Shown here: positions 17,179 through 25,372 of the stretch, piece after piece | How positions within the stretch are numbered: position 1 is the first letter of the stretch | How the letters are laid out: every line of letters begins with the position of its first letter | Origin: an uncultured Desulfovibrio sp. | GTDB taxonomy: Bacteria; Desulfobacterota; Desulfovibrionia; Desulfovibrionales; Desulfovibrionaceae | Assembly (NCBI RefSeq): GCF_944324525.1 | Contig: NZ_CALUWS010000003.1 | Coordinates: 1 to 64,000, forward strand | Direction: 5' to 3' | DNA: 64,000 bases | Translations under genes and position numbers: made by a program | Notes under the pieces: generated by a model | Told to the model about the DNA's origin: nothing | What the model saw: the letters and a program-made list of their open reading frames with translations, nothing else | Database searches by the model: none

Positions 17179-17396
17179 GCCGTCTTGCCTCCGCTTTTGT
17201 CGCGGAACACGCGAATGGCCGTATCAGGGCACATGAGGGCGCAGGAGGCGCACCCCGTGCAGCGGCCTTCCGTTTCCATCACTTCGTAGCCCTGCCGGTT
17301 GAACCTCCCGGCGGGGCGGATGATCTGCGCCGGACAGGCTTCCATGCACAAACGGCAGCCCTTGCAGCGCTCTTCCAGAAATACGATTCGAGACAT
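17175..17396 (-). CDS. 2-oxoacid:ferredoxin oxidoreductase, delta subunit (2[4Fe-4S] ferredoxin)
   Basis: A 73-residue bacterial-type ferredoxin with two cluster motifs, CKGCRLCMEACP and CTGCASCALMCP. It carries electrons from the TPP site to free ferredoxin. It is the first gene of the operon; a promoter should lie in 17397-17628, where no clear consensus was found. Confidence 0.93.
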   Translation of the reverse strand: MSRIVFLEERCKGCRLCMEACPAQIIRPAGRFNRQGYEVMETEGRCTGCASCALMCPDTAIRVFRDKSGGKTA

Positions 17397-17628
17397 AGAT
17401 GATTACCCTTTGCGGTCGCGGTATGCGCTGCGACCGCAGTCCGTATTTGATTCCTGTTCGGTCAAACAGTCAAGCGAGAATGCCTCTTGACTTTTGTCCG
17501 CATTTGCTGTCCATGCCGCCTTTTCCCACCGGACTTGACCTTGCGCCGTCTATTTCCTACCCCTGAAACGGACTGCCGCCGCAGGCATGGCGCAGTCAGC
17601 TGCCGGGGCCGGGCGCAGTCCGCATCCT

Positions 17629-17777
17629 TTAGAACATTTTCCGTTTGAAACACGAAGCGTTTCAAACCTTACGGCCTGGCGTTTCGCGAAAAAAACGCGG
17701 TTTTTCCGCTTGGTTTGGGCCGGGCGGCGCTGTGCCGCCGCCTCGCGTTCCGCCCTTTTCAAGGACAAAACGCTCTA
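17629..17777 (+). repeat. Family-1 interspersed repeat, copy A (full length)
   Basis: An element of about 149 bp. It begins TAGAACATTTTCCG and ends AAAACGCTCTA, so the ends are inverted repeats. Inside are a short palindrome around GTTTGAAAC/GTTTCAAAC and a GC hairpin (GGGCGGCGC / GCCGCCGCC region). It ends 27 bases before the exporter ATG at 17805. The preceding 17397-17628 holds no recognised feature. Confidence 0.85.
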
Positions 17778-17804
17778 CAGGGACTATCCGACGGAGGCTT
17801 CCGC

Positions 17805-18791
17805 ATGAGGTTGGGGAACAATGGCGCGGGTTTGCTGCTGGCGCTTTTGACGGCGCTGTTCTGGGGAGCACTGCCGCTGGCGGTGAAACATGTGCTGCCG
17901 GTCATGGATGCGGTGACGCTGGTGTGGCTGCGCTTCTGCGTGGCGGCGGTCTGGATATGGTGCGCCCCGGCCATGCGTGCCTCACGCGGGCAGCAACCGG
18001 CGGCCGCTCCGGCATCTTCTCCCGCCCCGGCGGCGCTCTCCCGGCGGCGCACCTGGCTGCTGCTGGCAGTGGCCTCGGCCGGGCTGGGGGCCAATTTCGT
18101 GTTCTTCAATTCCTCCGTGGCCTACCTCAGCGCCTCGGCCTGTCAGATCCTGGCGCAGGCGGGCCCGGTGCTGCTCCTGCTGGGCGGGGTCTTCATCCTG
18201 CGGGAAGCCTTCCTGCCCGTGCAGGCGGTGGGCGTCGGCCTGCTGCTGTCCGGCCTGCTGCTGTTCTTCAACACCCGGCTGGGGCTGCTCTGGGGCGGCG
18301 ACAGCGATTTTGCCTTCGGCATGCTGCTGGGGGGATCCGCCGCGCTGGTCTGGGCCACCTACGGTCTCGCCCAGAAGGTGCTGCTGCGCCACCTTACGCC
18401 TACCCGCATCCTGCGGGTCATCTATCCCTGCTGCGCCGTAGCCCTTGCGCCGCTGGCCACGCCCACGGACATCCTGCGCGTGGACGCCGTGCAGCTCGTC
18501 TGTCTGATCTTTGCCTGCATCAATACGCTGGTGGCCTACGGTTCCTTCACCAAAGCCATGAGCATCTGGCATGCGGCCAAGGTCAGCGCCGTGGTGGCGA
18601 CCACGCCGCTCTTCTCGCTGGCGCTGGAGTCCCTGCTGCACAGCCTGTGGCCTACGGCCTACCCGCTGGACAGCATCGGGCTGATCAGTCTGCTGGGGGC
18701 GTGCGTCGTGGTCCTGGGGGCGTTGGGCATCGCCGTGGGCCCCATGCTGCACCTGCCCCATCTGCCGCACTTGCCGCGCCGCCGCCGGTGA
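17805..18791 (+). CDS. EamA/DMT-family transporter
   Basis: An inner-membrane exporter of the drug/metabolite superfamily. The 328 residues contain ten predicted helices in two EamA repeats: the first starts LLLALLTALFWGALPLAVKH with the WLRF motif, and the second is roughly residues 175-305 (GSAALVWATYGLAQK). A Pro/Ala-rich loop near residues 60-75 is longer than usual. GGAGG precedes the ATG at 17805. The frame is open for 30 codons upstream, but that part lies in the family-1 repeat. Substrate is unknown; relatives export amino acids or metabolites. Confidence 0.9.
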   Translation: MRLGNNGAGLLLALLTALFWGALPLAVKHVLPVMDAVTLVWLRFCVAAVWIWCAPAMRASRGQQPAAAPASSPAPAALSRRRTWLLLAVASAGLGANFVFFNSSVAYLSASACQILAQAGPVLLLLGGVFILREAFLPVQAVGVGLLLSGLLLFFNTRLGLLWGGDSDFAFGMLLGGSAALVWATYGLAQKVLLRHLTPTRILRVIYPCCAVALAPLATPTDILRVDAVQLVCLIFACINTLVAYGSFTKAMSIWHAAKVSAVVATTPLFSLALESLLHSLWPTAYPLDSIGLISLLGACVVVLGALGIAVGPMLHLPHLPHLPRRRR

Positions 18792-18806
18792 ACCGCCCCG
18801 CAATGC

Positions 18807-18844
18807 AAAAAGCCGGGCCGTCCCGACAGGGCGGCCCGGCTTTT
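18807..18844 (+). terminator. Rho-independent terminator of the EamA gene
   Basis: A GC-rich stem (GCCGGGCCG / CGGCCCGGC) is followed by TTTT, 20 bases after the stop. The A-run on the other side may let it work in both directions. Confidence 0.88.
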
Positions 18845-18894
18845 CGTTAAAGCGGATTCGCAGGGAAATCGTGTCCCATTTCCCTGCTGACGCT

Positions 18895-19120
18895 GCCCTC
18901 ACACGACGGAAAAAGCGTGGTTTTTCCGTGTGTTCGGTTGCGGGTAGCCGCTCTCGCGACTACCAGAGCAATCCACATTTTCAATGTGGAATTGTTCCAG
19001 AGCATTTTCCGTTTGGAACGCTGTGCATCCCAAACCATACGGCCTGTCGTTTCGCGGAAAAAACGCGGGACTTCCGCTCACTCGGGCCGGGCGGCGCTGT
19101 GCCGCCGCCTCGTGTTCCGT
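18895..19120 (+). repeat. Family-1 repeats, composite copy B
   Basis: Two pieces in tandem. 18895-18994 matches the right half of copy D (42151-42300), including the AATCCACATTTTCAATGTGG palindrome. 18999-19120 is an A-type element starting AGAGCATTTTCCG and truncated before the usual right end. It fills most of the gap between the EamA gene and the phosphoramidate operon. Confidence 0.8.
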
Positions 19121-19135
19121 CCCAACCACGCGGGC

Positions 19136-19648
19136 TCAGGCGCGTTCCTCCGCCAGACGAAGGACGGCCTCCACGCACTCTTCCAGCGAAAGGCGTGCCG
19201 TGGGCAGCACCAGATGCGGGGCCCGCGGCAGATCGACCGGCGTTCCCGCTCCGGCCATCTGGCGCACGACGCCGGTCTGCTCCGCGGCATACAGCCCCTT
19301 GGGATCCCGCTGACGGCGGACCTCCTCCGGCACATCCAGAAAGATCTCCAGATAGCCGGGCAGATTTTCCCGGTTCCAGGCGTGGATCTCGTGGAACAGG
19401 GAAATGGTGGCGATGATGACCGTCTGCCCCTGTCCGGCCAGCAGCTTGCAGAGCCGGGCATAGGTGGCGGCCAACTCCAGACGGCTTTCCCGGTCGAAAC
19501 CGGAGCGCGTCGCGCCCAGCACGGCGCGCAGCTCGTCGCCGTCAAGCAGGACGGACTGCGGCAGGCGGGCCTGCAGGGCACGGGCCAGCGTGCTCTTGCC
19601 CGCGCCGGAAAGCCCGGTGATCCAGAAAACGCGCCCTTGTGCGCTCAT
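19136..19648 (-). CDS. CysC-like kinase, probable cytidine diphosphoramidate kinase
   Basis: A 170-residue P-loop kinase of the APS-kinase fold: GLSGAGKST at residues 12-20, LLDGDELR near 33 and a LYAAEQTG lid region. A plain adenylylsulfate kinase is possible by family, but the setting argues otherwise: it is the last gene of a six-gene unit whose members match C. jejuni Cj1415-Cj1420. There Cj1415, also CysC-like, phosphorylates the 3' hydroxyl of cytidine diphosphoramidate. No sulfate-adenylyltransferase gene is adjacent. It starts six bases after the preceding methyltransferase stop. Confidence 0.8.
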   Translation of the reverse strand: MSAQGRVFWITGLSGAGKSTLARALQARLPQSVLLDGDELRAVLGATRSGFDRESRLELAATYARLCKLLAGQGQTVIIATISLFHEIHAWNRENLPGYLEIFLDVPEEVRRQRDPKGLYAAEQTGVVRQMAGAGTPVDLPRAPHLVLPTARLSLEECVEAVLRLAEERA

Positions 19649-19654
19649 GGCGTC

Positions 19655-20407
19655 TTAGTCCGCGCGGCGGGCAAGCCAGGCCCGCGTCGTATAGGGGATG
19701 GCGATGCTGTCCCGGCCGAGCCCGGCAAGATACTGTTCGATCTCCGCGATGATGGACGCGAACTTGTCGCCCGCCTGCCGGTGCAGGGTGGAGTGCGAGC
19801 GCCAGGCCTCCACGATCTCCGCCGGGCTCTGGGCGTGCTCCACTTTTCCCTGAACGGAGGTGATGTCCGTGAACAGGCCGGACGCGCGGATGACGTCGGT
19901 CTGATCCTCGCGGCGCGTCCCGTAGCCGTATTCGGGGATGGCCTTCCTGATGATGTCCTCGATGCTCTGCTGCACGGGATCCTGCAGATCCCTGTGGTTC
20001 CAGAGGCAGACGAACCATTTGCCGGGCTTGAGCAGACGGTGGGTCTCGGCAAGGGCGGCGGCGCGATCGCAGACATTGAAGGAGGACCCGAAGGAAACGA
20101 AGTCGTACGCCCCGGCCGGCCGGCCGGTGTGCTCGCCCGTGCCTTCATACCAGTGCACCGTGGGGAAGTCCGCCGTGCGCTGCGTGCCCAGCGCCCGCAT
20201 GGCGTCATTGGGCTCCACGGCGTCCACCCGGCAGCCGAAACGGACGAGCGGCAGGGTGAAGTGGGCGACGCCCGCGCCGATGTCGCACACCAGATCGTCC
20301 GCCTTCAGTCCGGCGATGCGGAAAATGTCCTCCAGAGCGGACGGGGCATAATCCGGACGCTTGAGGTAGCTTTGGGCCAGCGTGGTGTAATCCCAGGCTG
20401 TCTTCAT
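19655..20407 (-). CDS. Class I SAM methyltransferase (Cj1419/Cj1420-like)
   Basis: A 250-residue Rossmann methyltransferase. Motif I is VCDIGAGVAHFTLPL (about residue 40), the acidic-loop motif II is VDAVEPNDAMR, and HRLLKPGKWFVCLWN follows the later strand. It is a clear paralogue of the next gene (20477-21238): both share the VDAVEPNDAMR and HRLLKPG motifs and end in a TRAW(L/I)ARRA tail. In the C. jejuni MeOPN locus two methyltransferases occupy the same place and are thought to supply the O-methyl group. Which of the pair acts on what cannot be told here. Confidence 0.85.
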   Translation of the reverse strand: MKTAWDYTTLAQSYLKRPDYAPSALEDIFRIAGLKADDLVCDIGAGVAHFTLPLVRFGCRVDAVEPNDAMRALGTQRTADFPTVHWYEGTGEHTGRPAGAYDFVSFGSSFNVCDRAAALAETHRLLKPGKWFVCLWNHRDLQDPVQQSIEDIIRKAIPEYGYGTRREDQTDVIRASGLFTDITSVQGKVEHAQSPAEIVEAWRSHSTLHRQAGDKFASIIAEIEQYLAGLGRDSIAIPYTTRAWLARRAD

Positions 20408-20476
20408 GAGATCCTCCGATGAGCGGGGGACACCCCGGCATCCGCCAAAGCGCCCTCCCTGGTAATGGTGTTTTGG

Positions 20477-21238
20477 TTACTTCGCCCGGCGGGCGATCCA
20501 GGCCCGCGTCAGGTATTCGGCTTCGATGTCATGGAGCTCCGCCGTCTTTTCCCGGACATAGGCAAGGAAAGCGGCGAACTTCTCTTCGCCAAGCTGCACG
20601 CGCACGTCGTTGACGGACTCCCACAGTCCCAGATACCGCTGGGGAGTCTGATGTTCGATATGGCGACCTTCAAGATAAATGACCTCATCGAACTCGCGGC
20701 AGGCGGCAAGGCGTTCCGTCAGCTGGTTGCAGAAGGCCGAACGGCCGGAAGAGACGCGCTGCATGTCGGGGGCCAGACTGCGCAGATGCTCTTCGATCTC
20801 CACCAGCAGCGGATTGGATTCATAGTAACGGGTATTCCAGAGGGCCATGAAATACCCTCCCGGCTTGAGCAGACGGTGGAACTCCCGCACGGCGGCGTCA
20901 AAATCCGGCCAGTGGAAGGAGGAGGCCATGCAGGCCAGATCGAAGACGCCGCCCTCCAGCCCGGAATCTTCGGCCGAGCCCGCATGCCAGCTGATGGCGT
21001 ACACGCCGCTCTGCCGCTGCCCGGCCTCGCGCATGGCGTCATTGGGCTCCACGGCGTCCACCCGCGCGCCGGCCGCCGCCAGCTGCCGCGACCAGATGCC
21101 CGTGCCCGCGCCGGCGTCCACGCAGCGGGGCTGCGCCTGTCCGCTCAGGCGGACGAAGACCTCGGCGATCAGGGGCGCATAGCCGGGGCGATAGTCGGCA
21201 TACTTTTCCGCCAGCGCCGTAAAGTCACCATGTTTCAT
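20477..21238 (-). CDS. Class I SAM methyltransferase, paralogue (Cj1419/Cj1420-like)
   Basis: A 253-residue methyltransferase with motif I VDAGAGTGIWSRQLA near residue 40, motif II VDAVEPNDAMR and the late motif HRLLKPGGYFMALWN. It begins with FTALAEKYADYRPGYAP, a common start in YcgJ/UbiE-like methyltransferases. It lies between the nucleotidyltransferase (68 bases upstream) and the second methyltransferase (69 bases downstream), the longest gaps in the operon. It probably arose with its neighbour by tandem duplication and divergence. Confidence 0.85.
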   Translation of the reverse strand: MKHGDFTALAEKYADYRPGYAPLIAEVFVRLSGQAQPRCVDAGAGTGIWSRQLAAAGARVDAVEPNDAMREAGQRQSGVYAISWHAGSAEDSGLEGGVFDLACMASSFHWPDFDAAVREFHRLLKPGGYFMALWNTRYYESNPLLVEIEEHLRSLAPDMQRVSSGRSAFCNQLTERLAACREFDEVIYLEGRHIEHQTPQRYLGLWESVNDVRVQLGEEKFAAFLAYVREKTAELHDIEAEYLTRAWIARRAK

Positions 21239-21306
21239 GCGGGATGCCTCCGGATCCTCCAGCTTCGAGAAAGCCCTGTGCGCGCATGCTCAAAGGCCGC
21301 GCCTCC

Positions 21307-22095
21307 TCAGCGCCAGTCATGTTCCCAGCCGCCCTGCGCAAGACGGCTCTCGTAGGCGCGCAGATCGTCCTGATCGTCCACCTCGCACCAGCGCCCCTCC
21401 ACGGGAACGGCCGCCACAGGGATCTGGCGCTCCAGGAGCAGGCGAAGGAAACTCGTCATGTCGGTGCGATCCACCGCGTCGCCAAGCTCCCGGCAGACGG
21501 CGGCAACGGTCCGCCAGCCCTGCGCCGTCAGCCGCAGGAGGCCCATGTACTGGCCGTGGATATCGTCCATGCCGCAGGGCTTGCGGCCGATGTCGCACAG
21601 CAGGCCGTCCCGACAGGCGAAGCTCTCGGCATCGGACAGAGGATCGGCAAAGCGGATGCGCCAGAGGGCTTCCCACCGCGTATCGTAGGTGAGGGATACG
21701 GGATGGCTGCCGCCCCCGGCACACAGGGCCCGCACATGCTCCGCCGGATAGACGATATCCGCATAGCTGACGACCACTTCCGTCTCGCCGCCGCCGAAAG
21801 CCGCGTCCAGCCACGGGGCCGCACAAAGCAGGGAGGCCAGCATATTGCAGTGCGCCCAACGCGGATTGTCCACCGTGGCAAAGGCCCCGGACGGCAGACC
21901 GGCGGCCTCGGGCACGAGGCGCTCCGCCAGATAGCCGCGCACCACCAGCACCTCCTTCGCGCCCGCGGCGCACAAGGCGTCATATTGCCAGCGCAGCAGC
22001 GGCTTGCCCGCAAGGGATACCAGACATTTGGGCCTGTCGTCGGTCAGTTCGCGCAGCCGGGACCCGCGTCCGGCGGCAAGGATCAGCGCTTTCAT
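21307..22095 (-). CDS. NTP-transferase, probable CTP:phosphoglutamine cytidylyltransferase
   Basis: A 262-residue sugar-nucleotidyltransferase-fold enzyme. It has the nucleotide signature LILAAGRGSRLRELT at the N-terminus, the basic DRPKCLVSLAGKPLL, and a metal-binding Asp in VSYADIVY. Such enzymes are often named LicC- or RfbA-like. Here the gene starts directly at the stop of the L-glutamine-kinase-like gene (22095/22096), the pairing of Cj1418 and Cj1416. By analogy it converts L-glutamine phosphate and CTP to CDP-L-glutamine plus pyrophosphate. CTP preference is inferred from the context, not read from the sequence. Confidence 0.82.
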   Translation of the reverse strand: MKALILAAGRGSRLRELTDDRPKCLVSLAGKPLLRWQYDALCAAGAKEVLVVRGYLAERLVPEAAGLPSGAFATVDNPRWAHCNMLASLLCAAPWLDAAFGGGETEVVVSYADIVYPAEHVRALCAGGGSHPVSLTYDTRWEALWRIRFADPLSDAESFACRDGLLCDIGRKPCGMDDIHGQYMGLLRLTAQGWRTVAAVCRELGDAVDRTDMTSFLRLLLERQIPVAAVPVEGRWCEVDDQDDLRAYESRLAQGGWEHDWR

Positions 22096-24507
22096 TCATA
22101 CCTCGGCATGCAGGGGCGTTATACGTTTTCCCGCGCAGTCCAGCAACAGCAGCCCCGCCTTGCCGGCGCGCTCGTAAAGGATGCCGCCGCAACCGATGGC
22201 GGCGGGCAGGCCGTACTCCGCACAGCGGATGGCCATGTGGGAATTGGCCCCGCCGTAGCAGGTGACGAGGCCCGCGATGTGGCGGGTAAACAGCCAGTCG
22301 TAGCCGGGGTCCGCGCTCTCGATGCAGACGATGCGGCCTTCCAGTTCCCCGGCGCCGGCCTCGCCGCCGTCCAGCACCGTCACCGGCGCTTCCACGCGGC
22401 AACGGGTGATGAAATTGGGCTCGCTGCGCTGCTGAGCCGCCACATAGACGTCCCGCTCCGAACGGATGAGGGGCGCGAGCCGCAACGAACGGGCCAGCTC
22501 ATGCTGGCGGCGCTGTTCCGCGATGACGGAAAGATAGTAGGGACGGGCCTCGTCCGGCAGGGGGGCGTGCAGGCTGCCGGTGATGACGTCCAGCGGCAGC
22601 ATGGCGCAGGCCTCGCGGTCGAGATCCAGCCGTTCGCCCCAGGCGGCGATGGTCTCCAGCACGGCGCAGACATGGCGCGAGAAGATGAACTTGACGCGCT
22701 CGCGCCCCGCGATGGCCTGCCGGGCATAGTCCAGCAGACGGTCGGGCGTGCAGTCGAGCCCGGCCTCATCCAGCAGCAGGCTGAGCGCCTCATGCTCGGC
22801 GGGCGTCAGGGCAAAGGCCGCGGGCTGCGGCGGTTCAGGCGACTGCGCCGCTCCGCTGAAGAGGTCGCGCCGGGCGTAACAGGGCGTCAGGATGTCGTAG
22901 GTGCCGGGCCGCAGATGGCCGTAGCGCTCCATGAAGGCGGGACGCCGCTCGGGATGACGCACCGCCTCGGCAAAATCGTGCGAAAGCTCGCCGGAGACCG
23001 TACGGATGGTCCGCTTGAAGGCGGCCAACCGTTCCTCGCTCAGGGCTCCGCGACGAACGGCGGAACGCAACAGGCTTTCCGCCATGAAGGCATGCCGGGC
23101 AGCCACGGAAAAAGGCAGGGTGCCCCATTCCTTGCACTCTTCCAGCAGGGAGATGAGCGACGCCGCCAGCGAAAACGGCGTCCCCGACGGCAGGGCAGAG
23201 AGCGTAAGCCCCTGCTGACGCGCCTCCAGTTCGCGGGCGTCCTGCAGGGCCCTTTCCAGACTGCCGGGAGCGGGCGTCTGCCCGGCGGGCCGCAGGGCCC
23301 GGTTGGTCAGGCGGCGCAGGGCGGCCTTGTAGGCCAGACGTTCCGTGACGGAGAGCGTTTCCGGGTAGCGCTCCCGGAAGGTCTCGTCAAAGTCGAAGTC
23401 CAGCACGGTGGGCACGATGGCGAATTCGATCTTGTCGTGCAGCTCCGGATGCGCATCGAGGCGGTCCGTCCAGGCGTCCACCAGCCGTTCGGCCACCGGA
23501 TCGGGCACGCCGTCCGGCAAGAAGGAATTGAAGCTGGCGCGCACGTCGATATAGGGCCGTCCGGCGAGCGAGAGCATGAGTTCCACCGGCGGCAGGGCCC
23601 GGTAGCCCATCTGACGGCGGGCCAGACGCCAGACCTGCCGGGTGATGATGTCACGGTAGAGGCTCATGGCCAGCGGACGCGGCGTGACGCCGATGATCTC
23701 CGCCGGGTTCCAGTCCGGCATGACGCCGAGCATGCTCCGCCTGCCCGCCAGCCCTGGGCGCGGGGCCATGATGTCGCGGGCATAGGTCTCCACATGGCGG
23801 ATATGCCGGGAGACCGCCTCCGCCACCTGGGCGCGCCAGTGCCGCGCGGCCGCGATGGGCCGGGCCTGGAGCAGATGCACCGCAGCCTGCGTATCCACCA
23901 CGAACTCCACGTCCAGCGGCAGACCGTCGAAGAAGCTTTCCAGCCGCCGCACCAGATCCAGCACGGCGCGCAGACGGGGCGAATCGAAATATTCCGCCCT
24001 TACCCCCCGGTAGATGTAGACCGTCTTGCTGATGCCGCTGCCGCTGGTGATGGTGTCCGTACGTCCTGAGATATCGTCATAGTTGATGACATAGTAGGGG
24101 GAGCCGTCATCCAGCGTGCGGGTCATGACCACGCCGCTCATGGCCACATGGGGGATCATGGGCTGGACGAGCACCTGATCCTCGTCATGACTGTAACGGG
24201 AGACCACCTTCATGATGGCGTCCCGCAGGGCCGCGGCATCCTGCGAGGGCACATGCAGCACGCTGTCGAAAGCGCCCGCCAGGGACGCCGTGCCGCTGTC
24301 CTCCCCGCGGGCGGACGACCGCACGGCCAGCGAGACGGCGGGAAAACGCGTCGCGATCTCGGCAAGGACGGCCTCCGGCTCGGCCGTCCAGCGGGCGCGG
24401 GTAAAGTAGAGCAGTGGCGGCACCGGGAAGGCGTGGGCATGCAGCAGGGCCAGCGTTTCCGCCTTGGTGCCGGGTGCGGGAGTGGTGGATGCGGAGGACG
24501 GGGTCAT
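22096..24507 (-). CDS. PEP-synthase-like kinase, probable L-glutamine kinase
   Basis: An 803-residue protein built like a PEP synthase without its PEP/pyruvate barrel. Residues about 15-225 are an ATP-grasp PPDK_N domain (LAVRSSARGEDSG near 60, VLVQPMIPH near 112, then VEFVVD and LLQARPI). The centre (about 260-640) is unlike PEP synthase. The C-terminus is a swivelling phosphohistidine domain with GGANSHMAIRCAEYGLPAA near 765. The nearest described role is that of C. jejuni Cj1418, which uses ATP to phosphorylate the side-chain amide nitrogen of L-glutamine, the first step to MeOPN. It overlaps the upstream amidotransferase stop by four bases. Confidence 0.82.
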   Translation of the reverse strand: MTPSSASTTPAPGTKAETLALLHAHAFPVPPLLYFTRARWTAEPEAVLAEIATRFPAVSLAVRSSARGEDSGTASLAGAFDSVLHVPSQDAAALRDAIMKVVSRYSHDEDQVLVQPMIPHVAMSGVVMTRTLDDGSPYYVINYDDISGRTDTITSGSGISKTVYIYRGVRAEYFDSPRLRAVLDLVRRLESFFDGLPLDVEFVVDTQAAVHLLQARPIAAARHWRAQVAEAVSRHIRHVETYARDIMAPRPGLAGRRSMLGVMPDWNPAEIIGVTPRPLAMSLYRDIITRQVWRLARRQMGYRALPPVELMLSLAGRPYIDVRASFNSFLPDGVPDPVAERLVDAWTDRLDAHPELHDKIEFAIVPTVLDFDFDETFRERYPETLSVTERLAYKAALRRLTNRALRPAGQTPAPGSLERALQDARELEARQQGLTLSALPSGTPFSLAASLISLLEECKEWGTLPFSVAARHAFMAESLLRSAVRRGALSEERLAAFKRTIRTVSGELSHDFAEAVRHPERRPAFMERYGHLRPGTYDILTPCYARRDLFSGAAQSPEPPQPAAFALTPAEHEALSLLLDEAGLDCTPDRLLDYARQAIAGRERVKFIFSRHVCAVLETIAAWGERLDLDREACAMLPLDVITGSLHAPLPDEARPYYLSVIAEQRRQHELARSLRLAPLIRSERDVYVAAQQRSEPNFITRCRVEAPVTVLDGGEAGAGELEGRIVCIESADPGYDWLFTRHIAGLVTCYGGANSHMAIRCAEYGLPAAIGCGGILYERAGKAGLLLLDCAGKRITPLHAEV

Positions 24508-25187
24508 GGCGTGCGGATGTCTCGGTCTGTGGTAAAAAGGGCATGCAACAGGGCCAGATCACAGGGAGCGGGGACCGCCTCGCGTTCGGGATGCCAGAGG
24601 ATGCCCCGCCACGGCAGAGCAGCATGAGCGAATGCCTCCACGCTGCCGTCATCCGGGCAGACGGCCTGCGGGATCAGACAGGCGGGCAGACCGGCGACCT
24701 CCAGCCCCCAGGCGTGATAGGAATTGACCTCGCCCCTCTCCCCGGCGGGCGGAAGTCCGACGGCGCTTCCCGCCGCCGTCAGCCGAACGACGGCATGCCG
24801 GGCGGCCACATGCCGCGCCGGCGCAAGGGGAACAAGCCGCGCGCCGGCCTGACAGGCCAGCAGCTGCGCCCCCCGGCAGACGCCCATTACCGGCAGGCCT
24901 TCCTGTTCGGCCCAGCGGAGCAGGGCAGTTTCCGTCGCGTCCCGGTCGGGCGTCGCGCCGATGTCGTCGCCGCCGGTCAGGAGCAGCCCCCGGACGCCCT
25001 GCCGCCGGGCAAAAGCCACGCAGTCTTCCCCCGTATTGGGCAGCATGAGCCAGTCCGGCGCATAGCCGCCCCAACGCCCCAGCCTTTCAAACAGGACAGG
25101 CCAGTCACGGGCCAGCGCATCACGCGTTTCGCCATAGTCGGAACGAACGACGCGCATGGTCACGCCTATGCGGCGGGCTTGTGGCAT
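24504..25187 (-). CDS. Class I glutamine-amidotransferase-like hydrolase, probable gamma-glutamyl-CDP-amidate hydrolase
   Basis: A 227-residue member of the peptidase C26/GATase-1 family. The nucleophile elbow is GVCRGAQ, preceded by GLLLTGGDDIG, and the His/Glu pair is WHPERE near the C-terminus. In the MeOPN pathway the homologue Cj1417 hydrolyses CDP-L-glutamine to glutamate and cytidine diphosphoramidate. It is the first gene of the operon. The start at 25187 gives the standard N-terminus RIGVTMRV; an ATG at 25220 is an alternative. The gap to cbiK should hold the promoter. Confidence 0.8.
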   Translation of the reverse strand: MPQARRIGVTMRVVRSDYGETRDALARDWPVLFERLGRWGGYAPDWLMLPNTGEDCVAFARRQGVRGLLLTGGDDIGATPDRDATETALLRWAEQEGLPVMGVCRGAQLLACQAGARLVPLAPARHVAARHAVVRLTAAGSAVGLPPAGERGEVNSYHAWGLEVAGLPACLIPQAVCPDDGSVEAFAHAALPWRGILWHPEREAVPAPCDLALLHALFTTDRDIRTP

Positions 25188-25306
25188 AGCATCCCCATCG
25201 GTACTGCCGGACAGCGGCATAGCGGATCTTTTCCTTAACAAACAAAGGATGTTCTTACCATTGGCTTCCCGCCCCTGTCCAGACGTATTTCCCGGCTCCC
25301 AATGAC

Positions 25307-25347
25307 GAACGGACGGTCTCGCCGGGGCAGGCGGAGACCGTCCGTTC
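25307..25347 (-). terminator. Strong hairpin after cbiK, probable terminator
   Basis: A perfect 14-bp stem (25307-25320 with 25334-25347) lies 26 bases after the cbiK stop. The T tract is poor on the minus strand, so termination may be partial. It separates cbiK from the phosphoramidate operon. Confidence 0.6.
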
Positions 25348-25372
25348 TTGATGCATGACGCCGGATGCGCGG

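Noticed and set aside
19136..19648. Plain adenylylsulfate kinase for sulfate assimilation
   Set aside because: Possible by fold, but dissimilatory sulfate reducers do not need it for respiration, no sulfate-assimilation gene is adjacent, and the operon fits the phosphoramidate pathway.
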